Both the position numbers and the translations under genes were made by a program. DNA of 12,763 bases from Clostridiales bacterium (GTDB lineage: Bacteria; Bacillota; Clostridia; Christensenellales; CAG-314), in contig SFEB01000034.1 in NCBI GenBank assembly GCA_004558105.1, positions 1-12,763 of the forward strand, given 5' to 3'. Each line of letters starts with the position of its first letter. Position 1 is the first letter of the stretch. This document shows, piece after piece, positions 5,320-12,713 of this stretch. The notes below the pieces were generated by a model. It ran no database searches. It saw only the letters and a program-made list of their open reading frames with translations, and had not been told where the DNA came from.

Positions 5320-6780
5320 ATGATAAACAGAGTTATTAAAGAGAGCTTAACTTTTGACGACGTTCTGATTGTTCCGGGCGAGAGTAATTTTATGCCTTCC
5401 GACGTGGATTTGTCTGTGCAATTGTGCGACCATATCAAACTGAATATCCCCGTTGTTTCGGCGGCAATGGATACCGTTACCGAGTACAAGATGGCGATTG
5501 CCATGGCTCGTGAAGGCGGCGTCGGTTTTATTCACAAGAATATGTCGATAGAAGAACAGGCAAGTCAGGTTGACAAAGTCAAGCGCAGTGAACACGGCGT
5601 CATTACCGACCCGTTCAGTCTTCATCCGGAAAACATGGTGACGGAAGCGCTTGCGCTTATGGCTCACTACAAGATAAGCGGCGTTCCTATCGTTGATAAG
5701 GACAACAGGTTGGTTGGCATACTTACCAACCGCGATTTGCGTTTTGAAACCAATTTCAACCAGCCTATCGGTAACGTAATGACAAAAGAAAATCTCATTA
5801 CGGCAGGCGTGGGTATTACGTTGGAAGAAGCGGCAAAAATTCTCGGCAAACACAGGATAGAAAAACTTCCGCTGGTGGACAAAGATTTTAAACTTCAAGG
5901 TCTTATTACGATAAAAGATATTGAGAAATCCATTCAATACCCCAACAGCAGTAAAGACTCCAAAGGTCGTCTGCTCGTCGGAGCGGCGGTAGGGAGAAGC
6001 AAGGATACGTTGCAACGTATCGACGCGCTCGTGGCGGCAGGCGTAGACATCGTTACCGTTGACACGGCTCACGGTCACAGTAAGATGGTTCAGGACGAAG
6101 TCACGGCGATCAAAAACCGCCATCCCGATCTTCCTGTCGTTGCAGGTAACGTGGCAACGGCGGAAGCGACCGAAGCACTGATCAAAGCGGGTGCGGACGT
6201 CGTGAAAGTGGGTATGGGCCCCGGCAGTATATGTACTACCCGTGTAGTAGCAGGTATCGGCGTACCTCAGATTACTGCGATTATGGATTGTGCGGAAGCG
6301 GCTGACAAGTACGGCAAGCGTATCATCGGCGACGGCGGCATCAAGTACAGCGGAGACATATCCAAAGCAATCGCGGCAGGCGCATCGGCGGTTATGATCG
6401 GCAGTCTCTTTGCCGGTACGACCGAGAGCCCGGGCGCAATGGAAATTTTCCAGGGTCGCAGTTTTAAAGTTTATCGCGGTATGGGTTCTTTGGCGGCGAT
6501 GGAAGCGGGCAGCAAGGACAGATATTTCCAGGAAAACTCCAAAAAATTCGTTCCCGAGGGGGTTGAAGGGCGCGTGCCTTTCCGCGGCAACCTCGGAGAA
6601 ATGATTTATCAACTCATGGGAGGCTTGAAGAGCGGCATGGGTTATGCGGGGCAAAGAACAATCGACGAAATGCGTACCAACGCCACGTTCACCCGTATTA
6701 CCAATGCGGGCTTGATTGAAAGCCATCCGCACGACATATCTATCACTAAAGAATCTCCCAACTATTCTACGAAGGTTTAA
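5320..6780 (+). CDS. guaB: Inosine-5'-monophosphate dehydrogenase
   Basis: It oxidises IMP to XMP with NAD+, the committed step to GMP. The 486-residue length and numbering follow the E. coli enzyme: TFDDVLIVPGES at the start, two CBS domains at about residues 93-205 (the first ending ILTNRDLRF, the second LITIKDIEK), and the catalytic loop GPGSICTTRVVAG with Cys305. The phosphate loop IGDGGIKYSGDI and the mobile flap with Arg401-Tyr402 in KDRYFQ follow. The ATG at 5320 has GGAG upstream and aligns with the family start; an in-frame upstream start at 5266 lies inside the preceding gene and is rejected. guaA begins one base after the stop. The CBS pair normally binds adenine and guanine nucleotides, so allosteric control is expected. 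No riboswitch or separate promoter is visible before it. Confidence 0.97.
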   Translation: MINRVIKESLTFDDVLIVPGESNFMPSDVDLSVQLCDHIKLNIPVVSAAMDTVTEYKMAIAMAREGGVGFIHKNMSIEEQASQVDKVKRSEHGVITDPFSLHPENMVTEALALMAHYKISGVPIVDKDNRLVGILTNRDLRFETNFNQPIGNVMTKENLITAGVGITLEEAAKILGKHRIEKLPLVDKDFKLQGLITIKDIEKSIQYPNSSKDSKGRLLVGAAVGRSKDTLQRIDALVAAGVDIVTVDTAHGHSKMVQDEVTAIKNRHPDLPVVAGNVATAEATEALIKAGADVVKVGMGPGSICTTRVVAGIGVPQITAIMDCAEAADKYGKRIIGDGGIKYSGDISKAIAAGASAVMIGSLFAGTTESPGAMEIFQGRSFKVYRGMGSLAAMEAGSKDRYFQENSKKFVPEGVEGRVPFRGNLGEMIYQLMGGLKSGMGYAGQRTIDEMRTNATFTRITNAGLIESHPHDISITKESPNYSTKV

Positions 6781-6781
6781 T

Positions 6782-8308
6782 ATGCAAAAAGTATTGATTA
6801 TCGATTTCGGCGGACAGTACGTCCAGCTTATAGCACGAGCAATAAGAGAACAAAACGTTTATTGCGAAATTTTACCATGGTTTGCGCCCGTTGAAAAAAT
6901 GTTGGGGTTCGCTCCCGACGCTTTTGTTTTCAGTGGCGGTCCGCACAGTATTTACGAAGAAAAAGCACCCAAGGTCGACGACGCGATTTTTGCTTCGGGC
7001 AAGCCCATTCTCGGCATTTGCTACGGTATGCAATACCTCGCCCACCACTTTGGCGGAGTCGTTAAATGCGCCCCGTCCCGCGAATACGGCAAACAAACGA
7101 TAAAGGTCAGGACGAGCGAACTGTTTGACGGCGTTCCTGCCGACAGCGTATGCTGGATGAGTCATACGGACTACATTGAAAAACTTCCCGAAGGTTTCGA
7201 AATCGTTGCCTCCACCGACACTTGCCCCGTTGCAGCCATGCAACGTAAGAGCGAAAAAATTTACGGCGTGCAGTTTCACCCCGAGGTGGTACATACTCAA
7301 TACGGCAAAAGAATTATTTCAAACTTTTTGTTTAATATCTGCAAGCTTAAAAAGGAATGGGTCGTTGCCGACATAGTAAAAGACGCCGTTAATAAAATCA
7401 GGGAGAAATGCGGCGACGGCAAGGTACTGTGCGCCTTATCGGGCGGAGTCGACAGCGCGGTAGCGGCTGCGCTCGTTCAACGCGCGGTAGGCGACAACCT
7501 CATCTGCGTTCACGTTGACCACGGTCTGATGCGCAAGAACGAATCTGCGGAAATCGTCAAGGTTTTTAAAGAGGAGAGAGGTTTCAATCTTATTTCGGTC
7601 GACGCGTCCGAACACTTTTTAGCCAAACTTAAAGGCGTTGACGAACCCGAAAGAAAGCGTAAAATAATAGGCGAAGAGTTTATCCGCGTGTTTGAAGCGG
7701 AAGCAAAAAAAATCGGCAAGGTGGACTATCTCGTTCAGGGCACGATTTACCCCGACGTGGTAGAAAGCGGCGGACAAACGGGCGTAGTAATAAAGTCTCA
7801 TCACAACGTCGGCGGTCTGCCGTCGGTAGTGGATTTTAAAGAAATTATCGAGCCTCTCCGCGACCTGTTTAAGGACGAAGTAAGAGCCGTCGGCAGAGAA
7901 CTCGGCTTGCCAGAAAGTATCGTCGGGAGACAGCCCTTCCCCGGTCCCGGTCTCGCTATCCGAATTATCGGCGAAATCACTCAGGAAAAACTGGACGTTC
8001 TCCGCGAAGCGGATTATATATTCCGTGATGAAATCGCAAAAGCAGGTCTGGATAAAGAAATCTGGCAATACTTTGCCGTTCTCACCAACAGCCGCAGCGT
8101 AGGAGTTATCGGCGACTACCGTACTTACAATTACACCCTCGCACTTCGCGCGGTAACCAGCGTAGACGGAATGACCGCAGATTGGGCGCGTATTCCTTTC
8201 GACGTGCTGGAAAAAATCTCGAATACCATAGTCAATAAGGTGGAACACATCAACCGTATAGTCTACGATATTACTTCCAAGCCCCCGGCAACTATCGAAT
8301 GGGAGTAA
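6782..8308 (+). CDS. guaA: GMP synthase (glutamine-hydrolysing)
   Basis: It aminates XMP to GMP using glutamine and ATP. The 508 residues hold three parts. The class I glutamine amidotransferase (about 1-190) has nucleophile Cys80 in GICYGMQ and the His166/Glu168 pair in GVQFHPEV. The ATP pyrophosphatase domain carries the P-loop SGGVDS at 220-225. The C-terminal dimerisation domain ends NRIVYDITSKPPATIEWE, the usual terminus. The ATG at 6782 is one base past the guaB stop, with GAAGGT inside the end of guaB as ribosome binding site, so the two are probably translationally coupled. Both steps from IMP to GMP thus come from neighbouring genes. It is the last gene of the operon, followed by a strong terminator. 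Confidence 0.98.
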   Translation: MQKVLIIDFGGQYVQLIARAIREQNVYCEILPWFAPVEKMLGFAPDAFVFSGGPHSIYEEKAPKVDDAIFASGKPILGICYGMQYLAHHFGGVVKCAPSREYGKQTIKVRTSELFDGVPADSVCWMSHTDYIEKLPEGFEIVASTDTCPVAAMQRKSEKIYGVQFHPEVVHTQYGKRIISNFLFNICKLKKEWVVADIVKDAVNKIREKCGDGKVLCALSGGVDSAVAAALVQRAVGDNLICVHVDHGLMRKNESAEIVKVFKEERGFNLISVDASEHFLAKLKGVDEPERKRKIIGEEFIRVFEAEAKKIGKVDYLVQGTIYPDVVESGGQTGVVIKSHHNVGGLPSVVDFKEIIEPLRDLFKDEVRAVGRELGLPESIVGRQPFPGPGLAIRIIGEITQEKLDVLREADYIFRDEIAKAGLDKEIWQYFAVLTNSRSVGVIGDYRTYNYTLALRAVTSVDGMTADWARIPFDVLEKISNTIVNKVEHINRIVYDITSKPPATIEWE

Positions 8309-8334
8309 GAAAAACTTTTTATCACAAACGACCG

Positions 8335-8379
8335 ATTATACCGCAAAGGCATTTTTTGCTTGCGGTATAATTTTTTTTT
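8335..8379 (+). terminator. Rho-independent terminator after guaA
   Basis: Perfect 12-bp arms ATTATACCGCAA (8335-8346) and TTGCGGTATAAT (8360-8371) around a 13-base loop that can itself pair GCA/TGC, followed by a run of eight more T. It closes the sua5-guaA operon and insulates it from the PadR cassette 30 bases further on. Confidence 0.92.
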
Positions 8380-8411
8380 GAAAAAAATTTTTATAAAATC
8401 AAAAAAAACGC

Positions 8412-8462
8412 TTGACAAACGTAATACCTCGCGATGCGATGTATTACGCAAGAGGAGGTATT
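8412..8462 (+). promoter_or_regulatory. Promoter with 29-bp dyad operator of the PadR cassette
   Basis: TTGACA at 8412-8417 is a good -35. At 17 bases the hexamer is only TGCGAT, so no convincing -10 exists. Instead a dyad fills the region: arms CGTAATACCTCGC (8420-8432) and GCGATGTATTACG (8436-8448) around GAT, with a single mismatch. The core AATACCTC is repeated once more in inverted form as GAGGTATT (8455-8462), overlapping the AGGAGG ribosome binding site. PadR proteins usually bind dyads in their own promoters, so autorepression is the likely reading. Confidence 0.7.
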
Positions 8463-8464
8463 GA

Positions 8465-8785
8465 GTGGATATTCAGTTGAAACGAGGTTTGCTGGACGTA
8501 TGCGTATTGGCGGCGATTAAGAACGAAGACTCCTACGGTTACAAGATAATCAAAGACATGAAACCGTACATAGAGTTGTCCGAATCAACCCTTTATACTA
8601 TTTTAAAGCGTCTGGAAGCGGCAGAAATGCTGACGGTCAGAACGGCGGAACATGACGGCAGGCTAAGAAAATATTACCATATCACCGACGTCGGTTTAAA
8701 GCGCATAGAGGACTTTAAAGAAGAGTGGCGCGAGATTATGTCGATTTATCGGTTTGTTACAAGGGGGGATACGGAAAATGAATAA
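8465..8785 (+). CDS. PadR-family transcriptional regulator
   Basis: A 106-residue winged-helix regulator of the small PadR class (PadR-s2-like). Motifs seen are GLLDVCVLAAIKNEDSYGYKI in pieces (LLD, LAAI and YGYKI near residues 9-28), the recognition-helix region SESTLYTILKRLE (39-51) and the wing GRLRKYYHITDVG (65-77). A short C-terminal helix, about 78-100, serves for dimerisation. Start is GTG at 8465 with AGGAGG six bases upstream; no ATG fits. The last eight bases overlap the start of the DUF1700 gene. PadR genes are very often paired with DUF1700/DUF4097 genes in Clostridia and Bacilli, where they repress their own operon in response to envelope-acting compounds. The ligand here is unknown. 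Confidence 0.93.
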   Translation: MDIQLKRGLLDVCVLAAIKNEDSYGYKIIKDMKPYIELSESTLYTILKRLEAAEMLTVRTAEHDGRLRKYYHITDVGLKRIEDFKEEWREIMSIYRFVTRGDTENE

Positions 8786-9365
8786 ACAGGAGTTTTTAAC
8801 GGAGCTAAGGGCAAAACTGTCCGGTTTGCCGACGGACGACGTAGAAGAGCGTCTCGGTTTTTACGGCGAGATGATAGACGACAGGACGGAGGAGGGCGTT
8901 ACGGAAGAACAAGCCGTTGAGGAAATGGGTACGGTAGACCAAATAGCGTCGCAAATTATTTCCGAAGTTCCTTTGACTAAAATCGTTCGAGAAAAAATTA
9001 AGCCCAAAAGGCGTCTTAAAGCTTGGGAAATTGCTCTTATCGTTGCGGGTTCTCCCGTGTGGTTGGCGTTGACGATTGCAACTCTGGCGGTAATATTTTC
9101 GCTATTCGCGGCAATGTGGGCGGTAATAGCGGCACTATGGGCGTCACTTGTCGCATTGGGCGTTTGTTCGGTCGGAGGCGTTGTGTACGGCGTGGTCTTG
9201 ATTGCTGGAGGCGGTGTAACGACGGGGTTTGAGGCAATCGGTGTTGCGTTAATATGCGCAGGATTGACCGTATTTGCGTTTTTCGGTTGCTTACAGGCAA
9301 CGAAAGGAGCGTTGCAGACGAGAAAAGTCGTTGACCTGGTAAAAAACAGAATAGTTAACGGTTAG
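8778..9365 (+). CDS. DUF1700 (HAAS-domain) membrane protein
   Basis: A 195-residue protein. Residues 1-65 form the helical HAAS-type domain: MNKQEFLTELRAKL, GLPTDDVEERLGFYGEMIDD and TEEQAVEEMG are classic for DUF1700. A basic stretch KIKPKRRLK (73-81) leads into about four membrane helices (roughly 83-104, 106-130, 132-148 and 150-173). The basic C-terminus is probably cytoplasmic. The ATG at 8778 overlaps the padR stop by eight bases and has a G-rich site upstream; an in-frame start at 8754 lies deeper in padR and is less likely. DUF1700 proteins accompany PadR regulators and DUF4097 proteins in envelope-stress-like operons. Their molecular action is not established, and a sensing or partner-regulating role is inference. 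Confidence 0.92.
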   Translation: MNKQEFLTELRAKLSGLPTDDVEERLGFYGEMIDDRTEEGVTEEQAVEEMGTVDQIASQIISEVPLTKIVREKIKPKRRLKAWEIALIVAGSPVWLALTIATLAVIFSLFAAMWAVIAALWASLVALGVCSVGGVVYGVVLIAGGGVTTGFEAIGVALICAGLTVFAFFGCLQATKGALQTRKVVDLVKNRIVNG

Positions 9366-9397
9366 TTAAAATAAATATCGGATAAGGAGATACGATA

Positions 9398-10366
9398 ATG
9401 AGTAAAGCAGTAAAAATTTCTTTGATAGTCGCGGCGGTGCTCGTGGCTTTGGGAGTGATAGTTTTCGTGATAGTGATGACTGTAAACGGGTGGAATTTTT
9501 CGAAAAATTCAGCAGTGTACGAAACTAACGAGTACGAAATAACCGACGGGTTTGACGACTTGTCGATAAATACCGAAACGGCAGATATAGTTTTTCTTCC
9601 GTCGGATGACGAAAGATGCAGAGTGATTTGTTACGAACGTCAAAAAATGAAACATTCCGTTTCGGTAATAGACGGGGTACTGACAATAAGCGTAGACGAC
9701 CAACTCATGTGGTACGACTATTGGTTTTCAATTTCTTTTAAGTCTCCTAAAATCACGGTGTACCTGCCCGAGTCTGAATACGCTTCTCTCGTTATAAACG
9801 AAAGCACCGGCAGAATAGATATACCGGGTGATTTTAAGTTTAACGGTATCGATATTTCGGCAAGTACGGGAGACGTAAACTGCCGCGCTTCTTCTTCCGG
9901 GTCGATAAAGATAAAACTCAGCACGGGCGACGTACTCATCGAAAACTTGTCGGCAAAAGAAATAGACGTAACGACTTCCACCGGCAGAATAACTTTTTCG
10001 GCTGTAAACTGCGACGGTAACGTCAGCGTTAACGTCAGCACGGGTAAAGTCCAATTGACCGACGTCAGGTGCCGCAACCTGAATTCAGACGGCAGCACGG
10101 GAACGGTGCTGTTGAAAAACGTAATCGCCGTCGAAGGGTTTTTTATCGAAAGAAGTACGGGCGACGTTGGTTTTGACGCTTGCGACGCCGCCGTGATTTC
10201 CGTAAAAACCGACACGGGTGACGTAACGGGGTCCTTACTGTCGTCAAAGATATTTATAAAGAGAACCGACACGGGCAAAGTTGACGTTCCCAAAACGGTG
10301 AGCGGCGGAGTGTGCGAAATCACTACCGACACGGGAAATATCAGGATAAGTATTCTTGAAGCGTAA
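9398..10366 (+). CDS. DUF4097-type membrane-anchored beta-solenoid protein
   Basis: A 322-residue protein with one N-terminal membrane segment (about 6-29) and an outer domain. From residue 136 it repeats a (S/D)TG turn ten times, at 136, 156, 175, 194, 214, 233, 253, 272, 291 and 311. The spacing is 19-20 residues, each turn followed by a short hydrophobic strand such as DVLIEN or RITFSA. This is the DUF4097 pattern and predicts a right-handed parallel beta-solenoid of about ten coils, with a looser first half. The first seven turns use STG and the last three DTG. There is no LPxTG signal and no catalytic motif. GGAG precedes the ATG. It is the last gene of the PadR cassette, 32 bases after DUF1700, and ends before a terminator. 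Family members are thought to act in the envelope, but no precise function is known. Confidence 0.9.
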   Translation: MSKAVKISLIVAAVLVALGVIVFVIVMTVNGWNFSKNSAVYETNEYEITDGFDDLSINTETADIVFLPSDDERCRVICYERQKMKHSVSVIDGVLTISVDDQLMWYDYWFSISFKSPKITVYLPESEYASLVINESTGRIDIPGDFKFNGIDISASTGDVNCRASSSGSIKIKLSTGDVLIENLSAKEIDVTTSTGRITFSAVNCDGNVSVNVSTGKVQLTDVRCRNLNSDGSTGTVLLKNVIAVEGFFIERSTGDVGFDACDAAVISVKTDTGDVTGSLLSSKIFIKRTDTGKVDVPKTVSGGVCEITTDTGNIRISILEA

Positions 10367-10405
10367 AGAAAACTATACTTTCACGCGTCTGCTGTAACAA
10401 AAACG

Positions 10406-10436
10406 AAAATACGACGAGAATTCGTCGTATTTTTTT
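10406..10436 (+). terminator. Rho-independent terminator of the PadR cassette
   Basis: Perfect 12-bp arms AAAATACGACGA (10406-10417) and TCGTCGTATTTT (10422-10433) around GAAT, with T continuing to 10436. It lies 39 bases after the DUF4097 stop and separates this operon from the TetR-ABC operon. Confidence 0.9.
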
Positions 10437-10456
10437 ACTTACTAATAAAAAAACGA

Positions 10457-10485
10457 TTGACAAATTTTCGGTAAAGCGTTATGAT
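10457..10485 (+). promoter_or_regulatory. Sigma-A promoter of the tetR-ABC operon
   Basis: TTGACA (10457-10462), 17 bases, TATGAT (10480-10485): near-consensus. The start is predicted near 10492, just upstream of the dyad at 10498-10519. Confidence 0.85.
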
Positions 10486-10497
10486 AAGCAACGATAG

Positions 10498-10519
10498 TTA
10501 CGCAACAGGAGTTGCGTAA
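10498..10519 (+). promoter_or_regulatory. Putative TetR operator in the leader
   Basis: A perfect inverted repeat with arms TTACGCAAC and GTTGCGTAA around AGGA, placed just after the predicted transcription start and just before the AAGGAG ribosome binding site. Position and symmetry fit autorepression by the adjacent TetR protein. As RNA it would also form a stable hairpin exposing AGGA in the loop, so a role at the RNA level is not excluded. Confidence 0.7.
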
Positions 10520-10532
10520 AAAGGAGATCGAA

Positions 10533-11099
10533 ATGCCACCGAAATTTAAGTTCACCAGGGAAGAGATAATAGAAAAGGCGTTAAACGTAACGCGTGCTAA
10601 GGGTATAAGCGGGTTAACGGCGAGAACGTTGGCGGCGGAGTTGGGTTCGTCGTCAAAAACGATATTCGGTTCGTTTAAAAATATAGAAGAAGTGCAGAAA
10701 GAGGTTAAGAAAGCCGCTTATGCGCTGTATAAAACCTATCAGTCGAAGGCTATGGCAGACGGAAAATACCCCGTCTACAAAGCGAGCGGAATGGCTTACG
10801 TAACTTTTGCAAAGGAGGAAAAAGAACTGTTCAGACTGCTGTTTATGTGCAATCGCAGCGGCGAGAATAAAGAGGATAACCGGGAAGAAATACGTCCCCT
10901 GCTCGATATTATTATGACCGATTTGGGACTGACGGAGGAAGATGCGTATATTTTTCATATAGAACAGTGGATATACGTGCACGGCATTGCCTCTATGATA
11001 GCCACCGACTACCTTGATTGGGACGAAAAGTTTGTCAGTCGTGCGCTTACCGACGTTTATCGGGGATTGAAATATCGTTACACGGAGGGCAGAGAATGA
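10533..11099 (+). CDS. TetR/AcrR-family regulator with WHG-type C-terminal domain
   Basis: A 188-residue repressor-type protein. The N-terminal helix-turn-helix is at about residues 28-47 (LTARTLAAELGSSSKTIFGSF), i.e. TARTLAAELG then SKTIFGSF. The C-terminal ligand domain contains FRLLFMC and WIYVHGIASMIATDYLDWD, the WHG-type signature. The ATG at 10533 with AAGGAG eight bases upstream is chosen; an in-frame TTG at 10512 lies inside the dyad and has no ribosome binding site. The stop overlaps the ATPase start (ATGA), so it heads the exporter operon and most likely represses it until a substrate or toxic compound binds. The inducer cannot be predicted. Confidence 0.93.
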   Translation: MPPKFKFTREEIIEKALNVTRAKGISGLTARTLAAELGSSSKTIFGSFKNIEEVQKEVKKAAYALYKTYQSKAMADGKYPVYKASGMAYVTFAKEEKELFRLLFMCNRSGENKEDNREEIRPLLDIIMTDLGLTEEDAYIFHIEQWIYVHGIASMIATDYLDWDEKFVSRALTDVYRGLKYRYTEGRE

Positions 11100-11824
11100 A
11101 GTCGATAGAAATAAGAAATCTGACGAAAAGATATAAGGACCTGACGGCGGTTGAGGAACTTAATCTCGACGTGGAAGAAGGCGAATTGTTCGCGTTACTC
11201 GGTGTAAACGGCGCAGGCAAGACTACCACGATAAAGATGCTGACATGTCTGACGAGTTCCGACGGAGGCGACGCGTTTTTGAACGGGAAAAGCGTAAAGA
11301 CAGATACTAACGGTGTAAAAAGTTTGATAGGCGTTTCACCGCAGGAGACTGCCGTCGCTCCAAACCTGTCCGTCAGGGAGAATTTAGAACTCATGTGCGG
11401 CGTACATGGTTTCGGAAAAGAAAAGACGAAAGCCAAGACGGACGAACTTTCTGTGCAATTCCGACTGACGTCGGTTATGACAAAAAAGGCGGGCAAACTT
11501 TCAGGCGGTTGGCAACGGAGGCTCAGCATCGCTATGGCTCTTATCAGCGAACCGAAAATTCTTTTTCTTGACGAACCGACGCTCGGTTTAGACGTTCTGG
11601 CGCGCAGCGAACTATGGGACGTTATTAGGGAACTTAAAGGGAAAATAACGATAATGCTCACCACGCATTATATGGAAGAGGCAGAAGCGCTTTCCGATCG
11701 CGTAGGTATTATGAAAGACGGCAGACTGCTTTCGGTCGGCACTGCGGAGGAAATAAAGCGATTGACGGGCAAAGAAAGGTTTGAAGACGCTTTTATCTCA
11801 ATAGTAAAGGGGGAGAAACAATGA
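11096..11824 (+). CDS. ABC exporter ATP-binding protein
   Basis: A 242-residue ATPase subunit of an ABC-2 (DrrA/CcmA-like) exporter. Motifs in order are Walker A GVNGAGKT (36-43), Q-loop Gln83, signature LSGGW (135-139), Walker B ILFLDE (155-160), D-loop LGLD and switch His191 in TTHYMEEAE. The fifth signature residue is Trp in place of the usual Gln or Met, a variant of this subgroup. The ATG at 11096 overlaps the tetR stop (ATGA) and has GGAGGG upstream; an earlier in-frame start at 11018 lies within tetR and is rejected. It has no accessory C-terminal domain. It overlaps the permease start in the same way, so ATPase and permease should be made in equal amounts. The substrate is unknown; drug, lipid or peptide export are options. 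Confidence 0.95.
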   Translation: MKSIEIRNLTKRYKDLTAVEELNLDVEEGELFALLGVNGAGKTTTIKMLTCLTSSDGGDAFLNGKSVKTDTNGVKSLIGVSPQETAVAPNLSVRENLELMCGVHGFGKEKTKAKTDELSVQFRLTSVMTKKAGKLSGGWQRRLSIAMALISEPKILFLDEPTLGLDVLARSELWDVIRELKGKITIMLTTHYMEEAEALSDRVGIMKDGRLLSVGTAEEIKRLTGKERFEDAFISIVKGEKQ

Positions 11825-12552
11825 AACTTTTTGCTTTTTCAAACCGCACTGCCAAAGAAATCATACGAGATCCGTTAACTCTCTTTTTCGGGTTGGGTTT
11901 TCCGATAGTTATTTTAGGACTATTGACGGCAATTCAGGCGAATGTCCCCGTTCCGATGTTCGAGTTACCAAATCTTACGCCCGGCATTACCGTTTTCGGT
12001 TTGTCTTTTATGACGTTATTTGCCGCCCTGCTCGTATCCAAGGACAGGGAGAGCGCGCTTTTGCAACGTTTGTATACGTCGCCGTTAAAGGCTTCGGATT
12101 TTATTTTCGGATACGCTTTACCGTTGATTCCGATATCGGTTGCGCAGTGCGTGGCGTGTTATCTTTTTGCTGTTATTCTCGGATTAAAATTGACGGTAAA
12201 CGTTGTTTTTGCTCTGCTGTTCATTATTCCGATAGCGTTATTTTATATTTTTCTCGGACTTATGTTCGGTAGCGTACTCGGTTCTAAACAGGTGGGAGGA
12301 ATTTGCGGAGCGTTACTTACCAACCTGACGGCGTGGCTGTCTGGAATCTGGTTTGACGTAGAATTGGTGGGAGGCGTATTTAAAAAAATCGCCGATACGT
12401 TGCCTTTTATCCATGCGGTTGAGTTGGAAAGAGCCGTATTTGCGGGCAATTATTACTCGATATTTCCTCACTTGTGGTGGGTATTGGGGTACATGGCGGT
12501 GACAGTGGCGGTTTCGGTTCTGCTGTTTTTGCGCCAGATGAAGAGACAGTAA
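11821..12552 (+). CDS. ABC-2 type exporter permease
   Basis: A 243-residue membrane subunit with about six helices: roughly residues 19-39, 54-73, 96-120, 127-152, 156-177 and 219-237. Family marks are the cytoplasmic N-terminal KEIIRDPLTLFF, the loop SALLQRLYTSPLKASDF (78-94) and the mid-membrane GSKQVGGICGALL. The large extracellular loop before the last helix includes LPFIHAVELERAV. The start codon overlaps the ATPase stop as ATGA, with GGGGAG upstream in the ATPase gene. One ATPase and one permease gene imply a complex of two copies of each. It is the last gene of the operon, followed within 25 bases by a terminator. Confidence 0.93.
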   Translation: MKLFAFSNRTAKEIIRDPLTLFFGLGFPIVILGLLTAIQANVPVPMFELPNLTPGITVFGLSFMTLFAALLVSKDRESALLQRLYTSPLKASDFIFGYALPLIPISVAQCVACYLFAVILGLKLTVNVVFALLFIIPIALFYIFLGLMFGSVLGSKQVGGICGALLTNLTAWLSGIWFDVELVGGVFKKIADTLPFIHAVELERAVFAGNYYSIFPHLWWVLGYMAVTVAVSVLLFLRQMKRQ

Positions 12553-12576
12553 AATTTTAAAAATTATAGAAAAAAT

Positions 12577-12606
12577 GCGGCACGGCGCGTAGCCTGTCGC
12601 TTTTTT
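12577..12606 (+). terminator. Rho-independent terminator of the ABC operon
   Basis: The stem pairs GCGGCA (12577-12582) with TGTCGC (12595-12600) and GGC (12584-12586) with GCC (12592-12594), with one bulged C and one G-U pair, followed by TTTTTT. Confidence 0.8.
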
Positions 12607-12639
12607 ATTTCTTTTATCGTCAATAATCGCTTAATATGG

Positions 12640-12668
12640 TTGATTTTTTTTACCAAAGCGTTTATAAT
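12640..12668 (+). promoter_or_regulatory. Sigma-A promoter of the right-edge gene
   Basis: TTGATT (12640-12645), 17 bases, TATAAT (12663-12668). The start is predicted near 12675, three bases before an in-frame ATG at 12678 and about 39 bases before the GTG at 12714. Confidence 0.8.
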
Positions 12669-12713
12669 AATTCAGGCATGTGGTGTGGACAAAACGAAAA
12701 AGAAGAAAATAAA

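Noticed and set aside
5347..6732. 461-codon open frame antisense to guaB
   Set aside because: It mirrors the guaB coding frame, encodes a low-complexity His/Arg/Phe-rich product with no family resemblance, and has no promoter or ribosome binding site. The guaB reading is certain.
8754..8778. Upstream start for the DUF1700 gene
   Set aside because: It would lengthen the overlap with padR and add residues unlike the family; the ATG at 8778 gives the standard MNKQEFL beginning.
9800..10366. Tandem DNA repeat or CRISPR-like array
   Set aside because: The recurring ACGGGYGACGT-like words come from the (S/D)TG protein repeat; the DNA between them diverges and the reading frame is intact.
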